Counted from the stretch's first letter, positions 50,995 to 60,610 are shown. The stretch is DNA of 64,000 nucleotides from Fibrobacterota bacterium (GCA_016715065.1 JADKBN010000003.1:310001-374000); one strand, 5' to 3'. The notes: generated by a model from the sequence alone, not told the origin. Program-made: numbers and translations.

Positions 50995-51175
50995 TCGCCC
51001 TTCGAGACGGTGGCTACGCCACCTCCTCAGGACGAACGGATAGTCACCTGTCATACAGGACGTTACACTAGCTGATCTTTGCACTCGTGCCGAGATCGAG
51101 AAAAACCAGCGACAGGAAGCCGTTCGTCCTGAGGAGTCCCGAGCTTGTCGAGGGGCGTCTCGAAGGGCGGCGGCG
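50995..51175. repeat. Inverted pair of dispersed repeat, locus R2
   Basis: 50995-51039 (TCGCCCTTCGAGACGG...CTCCTCAGGACGAACGG) and 51120-51175 (inverse orientation with CCCGAGCTTGTCGAGGGG) are the arms. They fill the convergent gap between cysG and the DUF4143 gene; the right arm abuts that gene's stop codon. 51040-51119 holds nothing else I can name. Confidence 0.75.
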
Positions 51176-51177
51176 GT

Positions 51178-52338
51178 CTAGGCCAATAACTGGTTCAGAT
51201 TAGATGCAGGGTCGATCCCCCGCAAAAAATCATCGACGGGCAAGCACAGGATTCCGTGCTCGATCCGCCGCTGGCTTCCCCGGTACAGCAGGGCGCAACG
51301 GGCCTCCGGGTAATCGTCCTGGAAAGAGCGAAGTCCCCTCAGGTCCGCTGACTGGATCCGATCGCTGTTTTTGACTTCCAGGGCTAGGAACGTCGATTCG
51401 CCGTAGACCACAAAATCGACTTCGACGCCGTTTCGCGTTCGCCAAAAGTGGAGGCTTTCCTGATGCCCTCGCAGACCCACCCATGCGCGAAGATGCTGGA
51501 ACACCAGGCTCTCCAACGCTTGGCCGTCGATTTCCTCCGGAGAATCCAGCGGCCCCTTGGGACGCAAAGAACGGAAGACGCCGGCATCGAACAGATACAA
51601 CTTCGCATGGGAAGACAATTCTCGTCTCGCTCGTTTGGCGAACACCGGAAGCCGGTGGCAAAGCAGGAGGTCTTCCGTGACCGAGAGATACCCATCCAAG
51701 GTCTTGCGATCGACTCCGCACTCCCGCGAGACATTGGCCAGGTTGAGCTGCGACCCTTGCGAAAACGAAAGGGTTTCCAAAAACCGTGAGTAGGCCGAAA
51801 GGTTGCGGACCAGGCCTTCCGCATGGACTTCCTCGCGCAGGACCATGCCTGCATAGGTGGCAAGTGTCGCTTCGGGGTCTGGGGACTCGCGGACCAATGG
51901 AACCAGCCCAAAGCGCAATGCGGACTCGAGATGGAAATCGCCGCCGAGCTCACTGGCCAGGTAGGGGTGCATTTCCTGGCGCAGGGCTCGGCCCCCCAGC
52001 AAGTTCACGGCTCCACGCTTGAGCTTCCGCGCACTGGAGCCTGTGAGAGCCCATTTGCGATGGGGGTGAGCTTCCATGGCTCGATGGATCTCGTCCAAAA
52101 GCACCGGGATCTTCTGGATTTCATCCACGAAGATCCATTCCTTGTCTGGAAAGGCCTCCAAGTGACTCCGGAGTCTCTCCGGCTTCGCATCCAACTCGCG
52201 CCAGAGATCCTGCCGCAACAGGTCCAGGTGCAGCGCATCTGGCAGGAGCTGGTTGACCCAGGTGGATTTGCCGGTGCCTCGTGGTCCGAACAGGAAAAAG
52301 CTCTGTTGAGGACGTGGTCCGGAGCGTTTTCGGCTCAT
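51178..52338 (-). CDS. AAA ATPase with DUF4143 domain
   Basis: A 386-residue protein: an N-terminal AAA_14 ATPase with FLFGPRGTGKSTWVNQL (Walker A), EWIFVDEIQKIPVLL (Walker B) and WALTGSSARKLK (sensor), and a C-terminal DUF4143 domain that includes a winged-helix-like segment (LANVSRECGVDRKTLDGYL) and a nuclease-like core ending EVDFVVYGESTFLALEVKNSD, with the D/E...ExK pattern of restriction-like nucleases. Such proteins are common, patchily distributed and of unknown function. Its gene is bounded by the R2 repeat. The N-terminus starts MSRKRSGPR. Confidence 0.9.
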   Translation of the reverse strand: MSRKRSGPRPQQSFFLFGPRGTGKSTWVNQLLPDALHLDLLRQDLWRELDAKPERLRSHLEAFPDKEWIFVDEIQKIPVLLDEIHRAMEAHPHRKWALTGSSARKLKRGAVNLLGGRALRQEMHPYLASELGGDFHLESALRFGLVPLVRESPDPEATLATYAGMVLREEVHAEGLVRNLSAYSRFLETLSFSQGSQLNLANVSRECGVDRKTLDGYLSVTEDLLLCHRLPVFAKRARRELSSHAKLYLFDAGVFRSLRPKGPLDSPEEIDGQALESLVFQHLRAWVGLRGHQESLHFWRTRNGVEVDFVVYGESTFLALEVKNSDRIQSADLRGLRSFQDDYPEARCALLYRGSQRRIEHGILCLPVDDFLRGIDPASNLNQLLA

Positions 52339-52482
52339 AAGTCAGTAATTTATGAATCGGTTCCAGAAAAAATGCACGCAATTTTCTGAAACCAACTCAA
52401 AAATGCGATCCGCCGCTTGTCTCTACCTTTCCGGTACGACAGGATCCGCTGTGGATCCGTTTTACCTCCCGAAGGAAAAACC

Positions 52483-53139
52483 ATGACCTCGCCGACCCCC
52501 GCCGCAAATTCCGCTCCCGAAACCGCCCAGCCTGTCAAAGCGGTCTTGTTCGATCTCGGAGGCGTGCTCGAACGCGTGATCGCCGCCGCCATGGTGGATG
52601 CGTGGTCCATGGGCAAGGTCCAGGCTTCGGAGTTCTGGACCCGGTGGCTGGAAGCGAGGTCGGTGGAACGGTTCGAGAGCGGACGCATCGATGCCGCCAC
52701 CTTCGCGGAGGAAGTGATCGCCGAGCTGGGACTGGAACTGGATGCGGAAGAGTTCTTGGAAGCATTCCCCACCTGGCTGGCGGGGCCTTACGACGGAGCC
52801 AAGGAATTGGTGATGGACGTGCGCCGTGCAGGACTTCCGGTGGCGAGCTTTTCCAACTCCAACGAGATCCACTGGCCCATCATGGAATCCCACCAGCGCG
52901 CCGCCGAGACGTTCCACGCCAATTTCCCGAGCCACCAGATCGGCTACAGCAAGCCCGACCCTCTGGCCTTCGCGGAGGTCCTGCGTCGGTGGGAAATTCC
53001 GGCTGGACAAATTCTGTTTCTGGACGACAACGAGGTGAACGTGAAGGCCGCCCGCGAAGCGGGGATGCAAGCCGAACGCGTGCAGGGCGTGCTTTCGGCG
53101 CGCACGGTGCTGGAAGCGCGAGGCGTGCTGGAGGCTTGA
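52483..53139 (+). CDS. HAD-superfamily hydrolase (YihX-like)
   Basis: A 218-residue phosphatase-fold protein. After a Pro/Ala-rich 18-residue tail comes motif I AVLFDLGGVLERV with the nucleophile Asp, motif II VASFSNSNE, motif III Lys in GYSKPDPLAF and motif IV ILFLDDNEVNVKAA. The DxGGV form of motif I is typical of YihX-type sugar-phosphate phosphatases. ATG at 52483 follows GAAGGA. A bidirectional hairpin follows. Substrate unknown. Confidence 0.88.
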   Translation: MTSPTPAANSAPETAQPVKAVLFDLGGVLERVIAAAMVDAWSMGKVQASEFWTRWLEARSVERFESGRIDAATFAEEVIAELGLELDAEEFLEAFPTWLAGPYDGAKELVMDVRRAGLPVASFSNSNEIHWPIMESHQRAAETFHANFPSHQIGYSKPDPLAFAEVLRRWEIPAGQILFLDDNEVNVKAAREAGMQAERVQGVLSARTVLEARGVLEA

Positions 53140-53164
53140 TGAGGCGGTAGAGCTGGAAACGAGA

Positions 53165-53189
53165 AAGGGCACCCCGGCGGGGTGCCCTT
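53165..53189. terminator. Bidirectional terminator hairpin
   Basis: AAGGGCACCCC/GGGGTGCCCTT is a perfect 11-bp stem with a 3-base loop. It lies between the ends of the HAD gene (plus) and the TonB-dependent receptor gene (minus). Confidence 0.75.
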
Positions 53190-53218
53190 GTGTGTTGTTC
53201 GATTGAATTCCGTGAGGC

Positions 53219-55789
53219 CTAGAATTTCTTCTCAAGCTTCAATGCGAGCTGGAGATTGTCAACCATGTAGAGGTCGGTTGTGGTGAAGCCATAAACGTTC
53301 TGGACACGCGCTCCGTTACGCTTGGTCCAGCTGTTTGTCTCGCCGGCAAGGATGTTGTATGCGTAGATGTGAGCGCTCCACTGGTCAGCCATCTCTAATC
53401 CCACCCCAGCGTTCACCTTGAACATTGCGTTGTCGCTGATTCCCATAAAGGTGAATTTCGAGCCAAGGGTATTGAGAGTATCCTGAAGTGTCGACATCCC
53501 GGTATAGCCCCAGTAGATCTTCGCATCGGTGTGGAAGGTGAGGATTTTCGTCGGGCGCACATCCACGAAGATTTTCGTGAGGTTCGGGGCAAGATTCAGG
53601 AAGTTGTCTCCGTCTCTGGACACGGTGCTTTGAACGGAGTTGTAGTAATAGGAGGAAGTGGTGACCGCGGCTGGATTGGGTCGGTACTGGTAGATACCGT
53701 TGACCAGGGTGGAATCGAGCCAGCCTGCGGCGGAGGGGTCAACCGATGGAGACTTCATGGTCTGGCCCAGAGACTTCACGTCCAGACTGACAGGTGCCTG
53801 CCAAGCGTGATTGAGCCCAACATCGACCATTTTCGACTTGAATTCCGACTCAAATTCCAGATTCACGAACTCGTAGTCGCTGGTGTTGCGAACCAAGTAA
53901 ACGTTCTCATCCCAAGCTAGCAGGTTCTTGACCATGTTGTAAGAGGCGCTGGGCGAGAACGAAATGCTTTTGTCCCCCGGAAGTTGGAATTGGTGAGTGC
54001 TCGTGAGTTCAAAGGAGATGGAGCGTTCCGGCTCGAGGGTGTGCATCTTGTCAGGAGTCGTCGGGTAATAGATGGTAACCCAGGTGCCGCCAGGTCGCAT
54101 CAGGCTCCCGGTTTGGAAGAAGGTGTAGTCGTACAGCTTGCCGAAGTCGTCGTAGTAGTAACGGTTTGGTTCGTAGTTATCCACCGTCGGATTTTGCGAG
54201 GAGCTCTGCACGATCGCTTTGACGGAGTGGCCTTGCGCAGGAATGTAGACTGCGGAAACCTTCCCGTTGAGCGTGCCGGCATCTTCATATGTGCGAGTGG
54301 ATCCATCCCAACGTCCACCGAACCCAAACGAAAGTTCGGAGTTAAGATCATACATGCCTTCCATGAACAATGCATTGTTCGTGTAGTTGGAGGCTGTAAT
54401 CACGCTGTGGCGAGTGGTGGCGTTCCCGTAGAAGGATTCGAAATTTTGTCCTTCCAAATCGTCCCCGAGATCATCGAACCGGAATTCGTATCCGCCTGCA
54501 AGTTGCAGGTTCGGAATGCGCTTCAGAAGGTAGGTTCCACCGAGGGTGTATCGCTTCTCGCCGAAAGTCTCCATGGTGTAACCCGGCATCAAACCGGGTT
54601 GGTTGTTGACCTCAAGCCCCAGCGCGCTTCCGACCTGGGTGCGATTTGTGTTGCCGTCGAAAGCCGCCTTTAGTTTGATCACATCCTCGCCCATTGGATG
54701 GCTCCAATTGGCTTCGGTCATGATGTTGTCGACGATATATTCGCGATTCTTCGCTTGCTTGGAATTCAGATCGACGGAGGTGTAGGGGTTGTCGGATGTG
54801 CTGTTCAGGGGAAGACCGTCCTGCCATGCCCAGACGTTCGATGGCGTGGTGAACGCCATCGAATCCATTTTTTGGGTCTGCGGCCAAAGGTCGGCGATCA
54901 TCCAACCTCCGACGTTCGTCACTTGGTGAGACATTCGTGCTTGGAGTGAGAATGCACCGACATCCATGGTGCCGCCGATTTTCCAGCTGCCGGGAGTCGA
55001 GTTTGCGCTTCCGTTGGAGATCAAACCGTTGGAGATGTCGTGATTCCATTCCCAGGATGGGTACGGCCAGCCATCGGCACCGTAGATTTTCGTCTTCTTC
55101 GCACCCTGGCCTTCCGATTCTGAGTAGCTCGCATACATCGTGAACTTGAGGTCTTCGTTCGGTGCTTTGTAGAACCCGCCCTGGATGATTCTCTCCGTGT
55201 TCGTTAGGCTTCCCCAAGTTCCAAGCTGGGCGCTTGCCACGGTTGTGTTTTCATCCCCTTTGCGAGTGACGACATTCACGATTCCGGCGATCGCACCAGA
55301 ACCGTACACGAGTCCAGCGGGGCCACGAAGCACTTCGACATGGTCCACTTCGTCCATTCCCGGGAGGGCGAGTTCTTGGATGTAACCGTCCCGAGCCTCC
55401 GTGTTCATCTTGTGGCCGTTGACCAACACGATGAATTTCGAGTTGCGATCGTTCATGACGCCGCGCATTCCCCAGTTGTAGCCATTCCATTTGTTGATGG
55501 AGTACTGGAAGCCGGGCACATAGGTTTCCAGCAACTCCGTGATGTTTCGAGAGCCCGCATTGCTGATTTTGTCGCGCGGGATCAATGTTAGGGAAATTGG
55601 AGACTTGGAAATGTCTAGTTCCAGGAACGAGCCTGTGGTGAGTTTGATGTTCAGCAGATCCGCCAGCGACATGTCGTCGCTGGCGGCGGCTGGCGCCGCT
55701 GGAGCGGGTGCCGTGGCTTGCAGGCCCGGTGCCCCCAGGAGCATGGCGACTGTCAGGGACATCGCGGCCTTGGTTCGAATGGATTTCAT
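53219..55789 (-). CDS. TonB-dependent outer-membrane receptor
   Basis: An 856-residue active-transport barrel. Signal peptide MKSIRTKAAMSLTVAMLLGA, then an Ala/Pro-rich stretch and the plug domain: SLADLLNIKLTTGSFLELDI, ITELLETYVPGFQYSI, NWGMRGVMND, EVLRGPAGLVYGSGAIAGI. About 20 beta strands follow, ending in YMVDNLQLALKLEKKF with the terminal Phe. No clear TonB box (e.g. ETVVV-like) stands out after the signal. The ATG at 55789 is preceded by GAGGGGA. No transport partners are adjacent, so the substrate (siderophore, cobamide, sugar) cannot be inferred. Confidence 0.88.
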   Translation of the reverse strand: MKSIRTKAAMSLTVAMLLGAPGLQATAPAPAAPAAASDDMSLADLLNIKLTTGSFLELDISKSPISLTLIPRDKISNAGSRNITELLETYVPGFQYSINKWNGYNWGMRGVMNDRNSKFIVLVNGHKMNTEARDGYIQELALPGMDEVDHVEVLRGPAGLVYGSGAIAGIVNVVTRKGDENTTVASAQLGTWGSLTNTERIIQGGFYKAPNEDLKFTMYASYSESEGQGAKKTKIYGADGWPYPSWEWNHDISNGLISNGSANSTPGSWKIGGTMDVGAFSLQARMSHQVTNVGGWMIADLWPQTQKMDSMAFTTPSNVWAWQDGLPLNSTSDNPYTSVDLNSKQAKNREYIVDNIMTEANWSHPMGEDVIKLKAAFDGNTNRTQVGSALGLEVNNQPGLMPGYTMETFGEKRYTLGGTYLLKRIPNLQLAGGYEFRFDDLGDDLEGQNFESFYGNATTRHSVITASNYTNNALFMEGMYDLNSELSFGFGGRWDGSTRTYEDAGTLNGKVSAVYIPAQGHSVKAIVQSSSQNPTVDNYEPNRYYYDDFGKLYDYTFFQTGSLMRPGGTWVTIYYPTTPDKMHTLEPERSISFELTSTHQFQLPGDKSISFSPSASYNMVKNLLAWDENVYLVRNTSDYEFVNLEFESEFKSKMVDVGLNHAWQAPVSLDVKSLGQTMKSPSVDPSAAGWLDSTLVNGIYQYRPNPAAVTTSSYYYNSVQSTVSRDGDNFLNLAPNLTKIFVDVRPTKILTFHTDAKIYWGYTGMSTLQDTLNTLGSKFTFMGISDNAMFKVNAGVGLEMADQWSAHIYAYNILAGETNSWTKRNGARVQNVYGFTTTDLYMVDNLQLALKLEKKF

Positions 55790-56048
55790 GGGTTCCCCTC
55801 TTGTCCGGATGCTTCGCGGTAGTCGCGAGGTTTGTGAAAGGAGCTCCGGTTTCGAAGGGGATCTTCCCACAGTGTTTCATCGATTGTCAAGGAATCGTCA
55901 CGAAGCAACGTTGGAAACCTCTGTGCGTCTGGGAGGCCAACAACCACAGATGAATTCGGAATGTCTCGGTCGAAAGGGGTTGAAACGGAAACCACGACAG
56001 TCCATCAGGTGTTTCTCGGGAATGGTCGGGTGTCACTATTTTTCTTCC

Positions 56049-56855
56049 ATGAACCAGCGCAGCATGGATCCCCTTTGGGAACGCCTTCGCCTCGAGGCTT
56101 CCGAGATCGCCCGTCGGGAACCCTTTTTGGAGCCCCTCGTGGTTTCGTGCATCCTGGGGGAGGAATGCTACGAGGATGCCCTGGCATCCCTTCTGGCCAT
56201 GAGGTTGTCGGAAGCGAGCCTTCCCGCCTCCGCCATGCGCTTGATGTTCGCCCCCCTCCTGCGCGATCCGGCTGTCGCGGAAGCGTCGCGACGGGATTTG
56301 TCGGCGGTGGTGGAGCGCGATCCGGCCGCCCAATCCGTGGCCGTTCCGTTCCTGCACTTCAAGGGATTCCAGTCGTTGCAAGCCTACCGGGTCTCCCACC
56401 AGCTGTGGACAAGCGGCCGCTGCGACCTGGCCCATTACATCCAAGGCCGTATTTCCACGGTGTATGGATTGGACTTCCATCCTGCGGCCAAGGTGGGGGC
56501 GGGAATCCTGATTGATCACGGCACCGGCGTGGTGGTGGGAGAGACCGCGACCATCGGCGACAACGTGTCCATCTTGCAGGGGGTCACGCTGGGCGGCACC
56601 GGCAAGGAGATCGGCGATCGTCACCCCAAGATCGGCAACGGCGTGCTACTGGGCGCCGGCGCCAAGGTACTGGGGAACATCCGCGTGGGCGAAGGATCCA
56701 AGGTGGGGGCCGGCAGCGTGGTCCTGCACGAGGTTCCCCCGCATTGCACGGTGGTGGGCGTGCCGGCGCGCGTGGTGGGAACCCCGCGCGCCCAACAGCC
56801 GGCGTTGGACATGGACCAGGAAATCGAAATCGAATTCGACAACGACCACCTGTGA
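56049..56855 (+). CDS. cysE: Serine O-acetyltransferase
   Basis: A 268-residue hexapeptide-repeat acyltransferase that acetylates serine for cysteine synthesis. The helical N-terminal domain ends at FHFKGFQSLQAYRVSHQLW-like sequence, followed by the left-handed helix repeats with DFHPAAKVGAGILIDHGTGVVVGETATIGDN containing catalytic Asp/His, and KIGNGVLLGAGAKVLGNIRVGEGSKVGAGSVV. The C-terminal tail ends acidic EIEIEFDNDHL. The ATG at 56049 fits the length. With cysG nearby it suggests a locus for sulfur assimilation, though not one operon. Confidence 0.92.
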   Translation: MNQRSMDPLWERLRLEASEIARREPFLEPLVVSCILGEECYEDALASLLAMRLSEASLPASAMRLMFAPLLRDPAVAEASRRDLSAVVERDPAAQSVAVPFLHFKGFQSLQAYRVSHQLWTSGRCDLAHYIQGRISTVYGLDFHPAAKVGAGILIDHGTGVVVGETATIGDNVSILQGVTLGGTGKEIGDRHPKIGNGVLLGAGAKVLGNIRVGEGSKVGAGSVVLHEVPPHCTVVGVPARVVGTPRAQQPALDMDQEIEIEFDNDHL

Positions 56856-56861
56856 CGTGAT

Positions 56862-56952
56862 CGCCGCGTTGGTCGCGTGACCAACGCGGCGAATTGACAA
56901 AATTCGTTCGGTCGCAAAATTCGTAGAGACGCCCCGCCGGGGCGTCTCTACC
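56862..56952. terminator. Two hairpins between cysE and the radical SAM gene
   Basis: CGCCGCGTTGGT/ACCAACGCGGCG (56862-56891) and AGAGACGCCCCG/CGGGGCGTCTCT (about 56928-56952) are perfect stems in the convergent gap. Neither has a long T tract on the plus strand; they probably act in both directions. Confidence 0.5.
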
Positions 56953-57010
56953 ATGATTGCGAAAACCGATGGTTTTACGCAACCATGAATTTTGCGTCCA
57001 GGACGATCCG

Positions 57011-59494
57011 TCAGATCGCCAAATGCGCCCGCACGCGACCGCGCACCGATGGATCGAACGCATCGCGCAAAAACGCGCCCACGGCGAATTTTTCACCGGC
57101 TTGCATGACGATCCTCGATCCCGTGTCGTGGGTTTCCACGCACAGGGAAACCAGGATCTTCTTTTTCAGGGATTCCTTGGCCAGTTCGTAGATCCGCGTG
57201 GTGCCTTGCCTGCGGAAGGTGTGCTTCAGGCCGCAAGCGGCGAGCCAACCGGAAATGTCGATGTCGGAATCCGTCTCGAAGGTCCACGATGCGGTTGCCG
57301 GCGCGGGCTGCGCGAGACCGATGATCCTGCCGTAGGGCGCGAACAGCTGGTTCAGTTCTTCCAGTCGTTCGCTCGAGGCCAAAACCTCGCGCACCCGTTC
57401 GGCCATGGGTGCGAGGAACACCGGCCGCAACGTCTCCAGTCCGGAGGCCAGGCAGTCGTCGGAGTCTTCCGACCGGCCATGCGGGTGGTGGCGCCGGTAT
57501 CCCTTGGCGTCGTTCAAAAGCTTCATCCAGGCGCGTGCGTGGCGGGTCTGGATCAGATCCATCGGAAGTCCCCGGCAGGAAGTGGACAGGTCCACATCGA
57601 TGACGATTTCCGTCTCCGTGGCGCGCAACGTCTTGAGGCGTCGTTCCAATGCGTCCAGGTCCTGGCTCACCCACGATCTGGCATGGGTGATGGCGTCGCG
57701 CTCGGCAGGCGAGCACGATCCGCAGGCGCCGCATTTGCCGGCTTTGTCCACCCAACCCAGACAGACATCCTCCTGCTCCATGGCCTGGCAGGCACGCCAC
57801 GAGCTCACCAAAAAGCGCCGGGTGACCCCTGGATCCAATCCGATCCACGGGGCGGAGGCTTCGTCTTCGGGTTCGGCGGCCTGCACGAATTCCTCCGCGT
57901 CGCCGTGCTCGGTCAGTTCCGCGCGCAAGGCGTCGTAGAACTCCGGGGTGACCATGTCGCGGAAGACATAATTTGTCTTATCCTGCGCGCGCAGGACCGC
58001 TTCCATCACGCGCTGGTCGCGGGCGCGCACCAGCACCTGCGAGACCCAGGCTTCTTCCACGGGGGCCGCGGCACGGAACTCGAAGCCGGCGGAAACCACC
58101 GCCGCCTTGATCCAGCCGATGCGCCGTGACATCTCCTTGGCGGTGGGCATCGCGGAAAATTCCAGCGGGGTCCACGGAAAACGCACCAGGGCGGTGGCGG
58201 AAAACGTCACGCGAGGCTTTGACGCCGCGCAATCCAGCAGGGCGCGCAGTTCGCGCAAGAAGCCGCGGAACTCCAGATAATCGGATTCCTCTTCCAGACC
58301 GGTGGCGATCATGAACACCTTGAGTTCGCGCAACCGCTCGCGCAAAAGCGCTTGCAAACTGGAACGCAGTTCGGCGTCGGAGAGATCTTTTTGAAGGAAT
58401 CGGCGCAGTCGGCCCGAGATTCCCTCCAGTCCGCAGGTGATGGAGGTCTTGCCCGCGATCTTCAGAAGCCGCGTGAAGGTGGGGTCGTGCGCGATGGCGT
58501 CGAAGCGCTGGGACTTCAGACCCACCGAGTCGAAGTCTTCCAAAAGGCCCGCGATCAGCGGACGGATCTCTTCGTGGGTGTTGAAGTTGAAACTGTACAG
58601 GTCGATCTTCGCGACGCCTTGCTCGCGCTTGATTTCCAGGGCCCGGGCGCGGAGTTCGGCCAGGGGGGATTCCCGGTAGGGCTTTCGCGACCAGCTCTCC
58701 GCGCAGAACGAGCAGAAATACGGACACCCCTCCGAGATCTGGAGGCTGGCGGAATCGACGCTTCCCGTGACGGCCGATACCGGCTCGTAGGGCTTGAATC
58801 GCGCGACATCCGGAACGCTTCCGTGACGTTTTTTGGCAACGGGTCGGAGGGTGGGCAGGAAGAATCCGGGGATCTCCGCCAGCGAGTCCAATGCTTCCGA
58901 CTTGCTTTTTCCGGCGGCTTTCGCCTCGGCGAGGAGAGTGAAGATCCTTTGGATGTCGGAAGGTTCTTCGCCCAGGAAGATGCCGTCCACCATGGGGTCG
59001 TCGGAAAACAGCGCGGAGGTGTACAGCGCGTTGGCGCCTCCCAGGATCACCAAGGGGAGGTCGGCGCGGGCCATGCGTTCCCGGCGCGACAGCGGGATTC
59101 CGGAGCGGCGCAGGACCGCCGGGATGTTCACGATTTCCTGGACCAGCGCGTTGGAAAGGGCCAGGCAGTCGAATTCCGACACGCCACGGTGGGAGGTGGT
59201 TCCAAACAGCCAGGGGATGCCGGCCTCGGTCAGACGCTCGCCGTCGGCGTAGGGCGGGACCCACGTAAGGTCGGGGAACACGCCGGGGAGTTCCGCCAGC
59301 ATGGCGTGCAGGGCGTTGTGGGTGTAGGATTCGATGGTGTCGTCCCAGGTGGACAGACGGGCGATGAGCACCCGGAAGCCGCGCGTGTCCCACTGCTCGG
59401 GCTGCATCCGGTTGGGACCGTCGCCGCGCGTCCAGATCCCTCCGCGTCGGAGGTCCGGTGCCTCGCTGGACAGCCACTTGTCGATATCCGTCAT
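57011..59494 (-). CDS. Large B12-binding/radical SAM protein with extra Cys motif
   Basis: An 827-residue protein. The N-terminal part is a B12-binding-like domain (RVLIARLSTWDDTIESY, LPLVILGGANALY), then the radical SAM domain with the cluster CPYFCSFCAES (around residue 250) and IDLYSFNFNTHEE. A later KCGACGSCSPAERDAI gives an auxiliary CX2CX2C-type motif at about 600, followed by a ~200-residue C-terminal domain with ETEIVIDVDLSTSC. The order resembles the YgiQ/rSAM_fuse-type uncharacterised family. The ATG at 59494 is chosen since upstream codons overlap the R3 repeat region. No obvious operon partners. Confidence 0.75.
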   Translation of the reverse strand: MTDIDKWLSSEAPDLRRGGIWTRGDGPNRMQPEQWDTRGFRVLIARLSTWDDTIESYTHNALHAMLAELPGVFPDLTWVPPYADGERLTEAGIPWLFGTTSHRGVSEFDCLALSNALVQEIVNIPAVLRRSGIPLSRRERMARADLPLVILGGANALYTSALFSDDPMVDGIFLGEEPSDIQRIFTLLAEAKAAGKSKSEALDSLAEIPGFFLPTLRPVAKKRHGSVPDVARFKPYEPVSAVTGSVDSASLQISEGCPYFCSFCAESWSRKPYRESPLAELRARALEIKREQGVAKIDLYSFNFNTHEEIRPLIAGLLEDFDSVGLKSQRFDAIAHDPTFTRLLKIAGKTSITCGLEGISGRLRRFLQKDLSDAELRSSLQALLRERLRELKVFMIATGLEEESDYLEFRGFLRELRALLDCAASKPRVTFSATALVRFPWTPLEFSAMPTAKEMSRRIGWIKAAVVSAGFEFRAAAPVEEAWVSQVLVRARDQRVMEAVLRAQDKTNYVFRDMVTPEFYDALRAELTEHGDAEEFVQAAEPEDEASAPWIGLDPGVTRRFLVSSWRACQAMEQEDVCLGWVDKAGKCGACGSCSPAERDAITHARSWVSQDLDALERRLKTLRATETEIVIDVDLSTSCRGLPMDLIQTRHARAWMKLLNDAKGYRRHHPHGRSEDSDDCLASGLETLRPVFLAPMAERVREVLASSERLEELNQLFAPYGRIIGLAQPAPATASWTFETDSDIDISGWLAACGLKHTFRRQGTTRIYELAKESLKKKILVSLCVETHDTGSRIVMQAGEKFAVGAFLRDAFDPSVRGRVRAHLAI

Positions 59495-59595
59495 CTTGTC
59501 AACCTTCCTAGAATTCCATGGTCGCGATCGGTGCCATTCCCGATCCACCTTCCGATGCGTTCAATGGGTGAAGAATTCAGCAAGCGAACAACCCG

Positions 59596-59780
59596 CCGCT
59601 CATCCTGAGGAGCGACCTGTCCTGAGCTTGTCGAAGGGAGCGTCTCGAAGGGTGGGTGGTGGGTGCGGGCCAGCGAAATGCATCCCATGAGCCGTCGCCC
59701 TTGTCGCCTCCGGCGACCAACCGAGGCCCCAATTGCTGCAGTTGTCGAGACGCGGCGAAGCCGCTCCTCAGGACGAACGG
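59596..59780. repeat. Inverted pair of dispersed repeat, locus R3
   Basis: 59596-59659 (CTCATCCTGAGGAGCG...GTCTCGAAGGG, with CCTGAGCTTGTCGAAGGGAG) and 59743-59780 (GTCGAGACGCGG...CTCCTCAGGACGAACGG, inverted). They account for about half of the 315-base gap between the radical SAM gene and truA; the rest of the gap (59495-59595, 59660-59742 and 59781-59809) shows no gene. Confidence 0.7.
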
Positions 59781-59809
59781 CTTTCTATCAATTCGGTTTG
59801 GCCTCACTC

Positions 59810-60610
59810 TTAGGCGTCCGGCTGTCCGCGGATCGCGTCTTCCGTCCAGCCCTCGTAGCCCACCCGCTCCAGGGTCAGGCCGTCCGGGGGAGCCCAGAAT
59901 CGGCTGGGGAGCTGTTCGCCGGAAATCAGCCGGTCGAATTGGCCGCGGCCCATGCGATCGCGCGACACGTCCATGCAAAACCCCACGATCGACCGGACCA
60001 TCCGGTGCAAAAAACGGTTCCCGCGGATCCAGATGTCCACTCCGCCGGGAACCTCCACCGCTTGACACAGCATCAGGGTGCAGCGCGTGTGGCGGCCATC
60101 GTCGCGCGGGATGCAAAACGACTTGAAATCGTGATCCCCTTCGAACCACTGGATGGCTTGCGCGATTTTCGCGGCATCGAATTTCCGACCCGGAAACCAC
60201 ACATTGGGCGGATCCAACGGATCCAGATTCTGCCGGATGCGGTAGCAGTATTCCCGCCACAGCGCGCTGTAGCGCGCCGAAAATTCCACGTCGCAGGGCT
60301 CCAGATCGCGCACCGAGATGCCACGGGGCACCAACGCCCGCACGCTGTGCAGGACCTTGCCTGGATCCAACACGCGATCGCTGCAAAAGTGCACGACCTG
60401 CCCGCGCGCGTGCACACCGGTGTCGGTGCGTCCGGCTCCCGTGCAGGCCACCGGATGGCGCAATGCCACGGCCAGTGCGGTCTCCAAGCCTTCTTGCACG
60501 GTCATGCCTTGTTCCTGGCGCTGCCAGCCCAGGAAAGGGCGGCCGTCGTAGGCCACCCGCATCCGCCATCTGGGGAGGACGGATATTTCCGTTTTCTCAG
60601 GCTCGGACAT
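59810..60610 (-). CDS. truA: tRNA pseudouridine synthase A
   Basis: A 266-residue enzyme that converts uridines 38-40 of the tRNA anticodon stem to pseudouridine. Motifs: RMRVAYDGRPFLGWQRQ, the active-site GRTDTGVHARGQVVHF with catalytic Asp, and GNRFLHRMVRSIVGF. The ATG at 60610 is chosen because it precedes the conserved start; its first codons overlap the end of the FliK-like gene by 14 bases, so it is probably translated with that gene. Length fits TruA. Confidence 0.93.
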   Translation of the reverse strand: MSEPEKTEISVLPRWRMRVAYDGRPFLGWQRQEQGMTVQEGLETALAVALRHPVACTGAGRTDTGVHARGQVVHFCSDRVLDPGKVLHSVRALVPRGISVRDLEPCDVEFSARYSALWREYCYRIRQNLDPLDPPNVWFPGRKFDAAKIAQAIQWFEGDHDFKSFCIPRDDGRHTRCTLMLCQAVEVPGGVDIWIRGNRFLHRMVRSIVGFCMDVSRDRMGRGQFDRLISGEQLPSRFWAPPDGLTLERVGYEGWTEDAIRGQPDA

